Assembly (NCBI GenBank): GCA_002363385.1
Contig: DEVL01000004.1
Coordinates: 193,766 to 257,765 of the forward strand
Source: Stenotrophomonas maltophilia
GTDB taxonomy: Bacteria > Pseudomonadota > Gammaproteobacteria > Xanthomonadales > Xanthomonadaceae
DNA length: 64,000 bases
Direction of reading: 5' to 3'
Shown one piece after another: positions 61,823 to 64,000 of the stretch (positions within the stretch are counted from its first letter, which is position 1; the number at the start of each line of letters is the position of its first letter). Below the pieces are notes generated by a model. That model searched no databases and had not been told where the DNA came from. It saw only the letters and a list, made by a program, of their open reading frames with translations. A program made the translations under genes and the position numbers.

Positions 61823-62225
61823 GGGGGTGCATTGGTTTCGACGGGGGTTGTGAAGTTACTTGGTGCATGCCGAGGGGGCAGCTTTCCTCGTTAATCCAGC
61901 AGCAAACTTTTAGTTGCCAACGACGACAACTACGGTTCGAACGACTTCGCAATCGCTGCCTAAAAACAGCTTTAGCGTTTAGTTCTACAGCCGCCTTAGG
62001 CGAACCCCCGAACCTACTTGTGCCCGTGCTCGTAGATGTAGGGTCATTATCACGGAACCGGTTGTGATGGCTGCCTGTCAGTCACGACTTAACTAAAGCA
62101 GGCTGGTCCTGGGGTGCGCTTTGCACACCGTGCTGCCACAGGATGAGATTCAACGGTGAGCTAAGCATGTAGTACCGGGGATGGAGTGCCTTCGGACGGC
62201 GGTTCAATTCCGCCCACCTCCACCA
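61823..62225 (+). ncRNA. ssrA: transfer-messenger RNA (tmRNA)
   Basis: A one-piece tmRNA of 403 bases that rescues stalled ribosomes together with SmpB. The 5' end GGGGGTG pairs with CACCTCC before the 3' ACCA. The 5' tRNA-like part has the usual TTGGTTTCGACGG, and the T-arm GGTTCAATTCC is near the 3' end. The tag frame runs 61916-61963 and encodes ANDDNYGSNDFAIAA, ending in TAA. CCA is encoded. The 3' half is a known integration site, and an integrase follows at once. Confidence 0.95.
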
Positions 62226-62250
62226 ATGAAGGGTTCGAAAGAATCCTAAG

Positions 62251-62293
62251 AAGCCCGGGAACCCTTACATAACAAGGGTTCCCGGGCTTTTTT
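62251..62293 (+). terminator. intrinsic terminator of ssrA
   Basis: A 16-bp perfect stem AAGCCCGGGAACCCTT / AAGGGTTCCCGGGCTT with loop ACATAAC and six T at its end, 25 bases past the tmRNA. Confidence 0.93.
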
Positions 62294-62338
62294 ATTTCCG
62301 GAATCGTTCGGAACCGTGCGTTGCAGGCCGTGAGACCG

Positions 62339-62389
62339 TGGGGGCATATTCTGGGGCATCTACCCCATGCCCCCAGCCAGATGCCCCCA
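62339..62389. promoter_or_regulatory. clustered TGGGGGCAT sites at the integrase start
   Basis: TGGGGGCAT occurs at 62339-62347 and, one G shorter, at 62352-62359. The inverse ATGCCCCCA occurs at 62367-62375 and 62381-62389; the last holds the integrase ATG. Two copies face each way, which suggests arm sites for the integrase or an autoregulatory operator. Confidence 0.55.
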
Positions 62390-63565
62390 CTTACCGATCT
62401 TGCCTTGCGGCGCGCCAAGCCGACCGAGAAGACCCAGAGACTCTTCGACGGCGGCGGCCTCTACCTGGAGATTTCCCCTAAGGATGGTCGGTGGTGGCGC
62501 CTGAAATACAGATTCGACGGGAAGGAGAAGCGCCTGGCCCTGGGCGTCTACCCGGACGTGCCCCTTGCCCTTGCCCGGCAGCGACGCGAGGACGCACGCC
62601 AGATGCTCGCTCGCGGTATTGATCCCGGCGAACACCGCAAGGCAGTCGCCCAAGCAAAAGCCGAACTCGGGTCCAACACCTTCGAAGTGACAGCGCGCGA
62701 GTGGCTCGGCAAGCGAGATTGGGTGCCGAAGTACTCGGTGAAGGTCGTGGCGTGGATGGAGAACGACGTATTCCCCTGGATCGGATTCAGACCGGTAGGC
62801 GAGCTGACCGCCCCCGACTTCCTGCGGGTGGCGCGACGCATCGAAGCCCGGGGCGCGATCGAGTCGGCCCATCGGATCATGCAGAACTGTGGCCAGATCA
62901 TGCGGTATGCGATCGCCACCGGGCGTGCAGAGCGAAATCCCGTCGCTGACCTGCGGGGAGCCCTGCCCCCAGCCCCTGAGCGAAACCATGCGGCCGTGGT
63001 CGAACCGGCTGACCTGGGGGAACTGCTGCGCGCCCTGCATTCCTACCGGGGTACGATCATCGTCCAGACAGCGCTGAAGCTGGCACCCATGCTGTTTGTA
63101 AGGCCTGGTGAGCTCAGGCAGGCAGAATGGGCGGAGATCGATCTCGACGCAGCCCTCTGGAGCATCCCGGCGGCGCGAATGAAGATGAGGCGGGCACACC
63201 TCGTCCCGCTGTCCTCGCAATCAATCCAGTTGCTGCGTGAGCTGCACCCCCTCACCGGACGAGGACAGTACGTGTTTCCTGGCGGGCGGAGCGTGAGGCG
63301 CCCCATGTCGGAGCGTGCAGTGCTGGCCGCGCTCAGGGTGCTGGGATTCGACAAGGACACGGCCACTGGCCACGGCTTCCGAGCTACCGCGCGTACTTTG
63401 CTGGATGAGGCGCTGGGCTACCGCCCGGACATCATCGAGCACCAGTTGGCACACCCAGTAAAAGACCCGAACGGCCGGGCCTACAACCGGACCACGCACC
63501 TGGTGGAGCGCACAGGGATGATGCAGGAGTGGGCGGACTACCTAGATCGGCTACGAATGGGCTAG
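62381..63565 (+). CDS. P4-type tyrosine integrase
   Basis: A 394-residue site-specific recombinase. The N-terminal DUF4102 arm-binding domain (1-90, LTDLALRRAKPTEKTQRLFDGGGLYLE in part) and core-binding domain (100-195) precede the catalytic domain. The catalytic set is intact: Arg241, His331, Arg334, His358 and nucleophile Tyr368. It faces away from ssrA, into the island. The ATG at 62381 matches family starts; the frame extends upstream to a TTG at 62321. Confidence 0.93.
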   Translation: MPPLTDLALRRAKPTEKTQRLFDGGGLYLEISPKDGRWWRLKYRFDGKEKRLALGVYPDVPLALARQRREDARQMLARGIDPGEHRKAVAQAKAELGSNTFEVTAREWLGKRDWVPKYSVKVVAWMENDVFPWIGFRPVGELTAPDFLRVARRIEARGAIESAHRIMQNCGQIMRYAIATGRAERNPVADLRGALPPAPERNHAAVVEPADLGELLRALHSYRGTIIVQTALKLAPMLFVRPGELRQAEWAEIDLDAALWSIPAARMKMRRAHLVPLSSQSIQLLRELHPLTGRGQYVFPGGRSVRRPMSERAVLAALRVLGFDKDTATGHGFRATARTLLDEALGYRPDIIEHQLAHPVKDPNGRAYNRTTHLVERTGMMQEWADYLDRLRMG

Positions 63566-63695
63566 GCCATTCCCCAGACCCAGCCAAGGTCAAAAGCGTA
63601 GTTCGCCTTGGGACGCTTCTACAAGGAACGGCCCTCCTCGCCCCCCCACGGCGCTTGCATGCACTGTCCGGGCATGCGAACCTCCGGACGTTCAA

Positions 63696-64000
63696 ATGGA
63701 ATTGAAAAACGTGCCTCCTTTACTATACGCCGCAGACATCGCGCTTCTGCCGTCAGGTGGTCAATGCCCCCCTGCTGACGCAGTCGGCGCAACTCGCAAT
63801 TGCTTTCGATTTGTCTTTGACCCAATGGGTCAACGGTCGTTCTTGCCTGCCGGCAAGATAAAACCGCAACGCATGCATAATGCCAAAGCTGATACGGCCT
63901 GCAGCATGCTTGCGCTTTCCATGTATAGCGCGGAAGACAAGGCTCGCGCGAGATATGCAGCCGTGCTTGAGTCGAACCCAAACGCACCCAATTCCCTTGG
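63696..64000 (+). CDS. start of an unrecognised island gene (partial)
   Basis: An open frame of 101 codons from ATG 63696 that runs past the right edge without a stop. It has no clear Shine-Dalgarno. The peptide begins MELKNVPPLLYAADIALLPS and later reads FRFVFDPMGQRSFLPAGKI and SMYSAEDKARARYAAVLES, which looks like a folded cytoplasmic protein rather than chance coding. Codons such as TTA, CTA and ATA are rare in the rest of the window, fitting foreign origin. Function unknown. The 130 bases between the integrase and this gene hold no feature that I see. Confidence 0.55.
   Translation, partial: MELKNVPPLLYAADIALLPSGGQCPPADAVGATRNCFRFVFDPMGQRSFLPAGKIKPQRMHNAKADTACSMLALSMYSAEDKARARYAAVLESNPNAPNSL

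Noticed and set aside
63619..63987. A 122-residue minus-strand open frame near the right edge
   Set aside because: Cysteine- and arginine-rich, unlike a folded protein; the plus-strand frame from 63696 over the same bases looks better.
62226..64000. Second copy of the ssrA 3' end (right attachment site)
   Set aside because: No repeat of the GCCCACCTCCACCA end was seen downstream within the window, so the far junction must lie outside.

Overview
The window is a GC-rich chromosomal segment from a gammaproteobacterium of the Xanthomonadaceae, most likely Stenotrophomonas or a close relative. The basis is the gene content (FabV, a FimX-like protein, the neighbourhoods hrcA-grpE-dnaK-dnaJ / recN / fur / bamE / ratB-ratA / smpB / ssrA and yajC-secD-secF next to tgt-queA) and the small GTAG-type palindromes (REPs) that sit in gene gaps, a repeat type I associate with Stenotrophomonas. 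The genus is inferred, not proven.

Layout. 1-5.7 kb: tail of a cytochrome c, the ABC-F ATPase Uup, a LysR regulator divergent from a YeiH permease, and the RNA helicase DbpA. 5.7-21.9 kb: apt, then an aromatic-acid block. quiA and the regulator pcaR are on the plus strand. On the minus strand a long train reads quiC, a porin, a periplasmic dehydroquinase, an MFS transporter, then pcaI-J-F-H-G-B-D-C. Together they should turn quinate or shikimate into protocatechuate in the periplasm, import it, and degrade it through beta-ketoadipate to succinyl-CoA and acetyl-CoA. PcaR-like operator boxes lie before quiC, quiA and pcaI.

22-32 kb: SelO, a glutathione transferase, a cold-shock protein, a YaiI protein, an RluA-type pseudouridine synthase, YaeQ, a YhiN flavoprotein, a FimX-like degenerate GGDEF/EAL protein and FabV. 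31.8-32.6 kb is a gene-free stretch packed with palindromes and a hexanucleotide repeat. 32.6-38.3 kb: secF, secD, yajC, tgt, queA. 38.3-50.3 kb: a class III aminotransferase behind a terminator-like leader, a LOG-family protein, a GAF-GGDEF-EAL protein, an ECF sigma factor with a membrane partner carrying a TonB-box-like motif, YigZ, an ABC exporter, a 64-residue protein, TyrA and PdxY.

50.3-61.8 kb: the heat-shock operon hrcA-grpE-dnaK-dnaJ, recN, fur, bamE, ratB-ratA, smpB, an acetyltransferase, a BigR-type regulator divergent from two YeeE/YedE sulfur transporters, and a small coiled-coil protein. 61.8-64 kb: tmRNA (ssrA) followed by a P4-type tyrosine integrase and the start of an unrecognised gene that runs off the right edge. 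This is the left end of a genomic island inserted at ssrA; most of its cargo lies outside the window.

The strongest systems-level observation is the apparently complete periplasmic quinate route under one regulon. The least explained parts are the ECF/TonB-box pair, the leader before the aminotransferase, the cruciform-rich 31.8-32.6 kb gap and the truncated island gene.
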